From Planktothricoides raciborskii GIHE-MW2 (GTDB lineage Bacteria > Cyanobacteriota > Cyanobacteriia > Cyanobacteriales > Laspinemataceae): 64,000 bases of DNA. The DNA lies in contig NZ_CP159837.1 of the NCBI RefSeq assembly GCF_040564635.1, forward strand, positions 5,567,001 through 5,631,000, read 5' to 3'. The stretch's first letter is position 1; each line of letters opens with the position of its first letter. Positions 63,585 to 64,000 of the stretch are shown here, one piece after another. Below the pieces are notes generated by a model. The model was given only the letters and a program-made list of their open reading frames with translations. It made no database searches and was not told where the DNA came from. The translations under genes and the position numbers were made by a program.

Positions 63585-64000
63585 TTATTTTAGTTCTTTC
63601 TTCCCAACGTAAACCCACCCACTGTTTAGAAATTTATCCACAAATTCTGTGAATAGCATTTTTCGGTTAGGATAGATAGTATGATGAGTTGGTGAATGAG
63701 GACCGCCAACATCTCGGCCATCAGCGATTACGTCAAGACCTTCAGGCAACAGAGTATTTTTCTCTAGTCTATGATAGTGTCCGGTCAAAGGTGCAGAGTC
63801 AATATCTGCAAAAGTTGATGCACCTGTTGGGGGTTGGGTTGGTTGAACCTGATTATTTTCAACCGCAATATCTTTACCCTGACGTGGTGTACGAGGACTC
63901 TGTTTGTTGCCAAATGTGTATAGTGTTGTAGATAGTACAACTTGCTTAAGTCCATTAACAGACTCTTTAGGTTCTATGGGTTGACCATTGATATTATTAT
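63585..64000 (-). CDS. C-terminus of a large protein, possible polymorphic toxin (runs off right edge)
   Basis: The frame is open from 64000 to the stop at 63585 (138 codons), without a start. It reads through a polar, Pro/Gln/Thr-rich linker (NQVQPTQPPTGASTF) and ends in a compact domain: APLTGHYHRLEKNTLLPEGLD, VIADGRDVGGPHSPTHHTIYP, LFTEFVDKFLNSGWVYVGKK. A linker plus short catalytic-looking end with several His and Asp is the usual design of polymorphic toxins. The assignment is tentative. A possible immunity gene follows. Confidence 0.5.
   Translation of the reverse strand, partial: NNINGQPIEPKESVNGLKQVVLSTTLYTFGNKQSPRTPRQGKDIAVENNQVQPTQPPTGASTFADIDSAPLTGHYHRLEKNTLLPEGLDVIADGRDVGGPHSPTHHTIYPNRKMLFTEFVDKFLNSGWVYVGKKELK

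Overview
The window comes from a filamentous (Oscillatoriales-type) cyanobacterium; I cannot name the genus. The evidence is the very frequent HIP1 octamer GCGATCGC, the split-intein DnaE half-gene, the zinc-independent type of hemB, the nrtABCD layout with a probable NtcA promoter, the cyanobacterial cobalamin genes, a graspetide peptide cluster, and many Uma2 and PIN/toxin-antitoxin genes. Small palindromic repeats are extremely dense and several lie in frame inside core genes.

Layout. 1-4.7 kb: two probable conflict modules, an ATPase with a DUF4276-like partner (cut by the left edge) and a ParB-like protein overlapping an Mrr-like nuclease. 4.9-7.4 kb: toxin-antitoxin pairs, one broken by a palindromic repeat, and a Uma2 gene. 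7.5-13.9 kb: dnaE N-half with intein, a 1.1-kb block of 295-bp tandem repeats, an alpha/beta hydrolase and gatA. 14.7-23.9 kb: a metal-homeostasis block (two CobW/ZNG-type GTPases, hemB, WD40 protein, sufE, an FAD protein, znuA divergent from znuCB) with two Zur/Fur-like operators. 24-34.4 kb: cobalamin synthesis (cbiD, cbiG-cobJ fusion, cobI, cobH, cobG, cobL, cobK) with a cobalamin riboswitch in front of cobG. 34.5-41.1 kb: the nitrate transporter nrtABCD read on the minus strand. 41.8-42.5 kb: a defective IS630 element. 42.6-49.6 kb: housekeeping and envelope genes, the SRP RNA, an MlaE permease, a GH116 glucosylceramidase and a MOT1-type molybdate transporter. 49.7-50.2 kb: hicBA.

50.3-53.8 kb is the most interesting part: a vMAP-like/NB-ARC ATPase divergent from a three-gene graspetide (omega-ester/amide RiPP) cluster with a 76-aa precursor, a GNAT acetyltransferase and an MvdC/D-type ATP-grasp ligase. 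The precursor lacks the microviridin leader motif and core and looks like an unstudied type. 54-56.2 kb: one PIN toxin-antitoxin module present three times (frameshifted, intact, and split by an insertion). 56.4-58.5 kb: a small predicted peptide gene with its own terminator, and a DUF58 gene. 59.2-61.6 kb: a 14-repeat HEAT gene enclosed by 94-bp inverted repeats. 61.7-63.0 kb: an IS701/IS4-like insertion sequence with target duplication and a frameshifted transposase. The right edge holds the C-terminus of a large protein, possibly a polymorphic toxin, followed by a possible immunity gene.

Functional links: ZnuABC, the GTPases and a Zn-free HemB fit a zinc-scarcity response. Cobalamin genes are feedback-controlled by the riboswitch. 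Nitrate uptake is probably NtcA-activated. The rest is accessory DNA shaped by repeats, toxins and insertion sequences.
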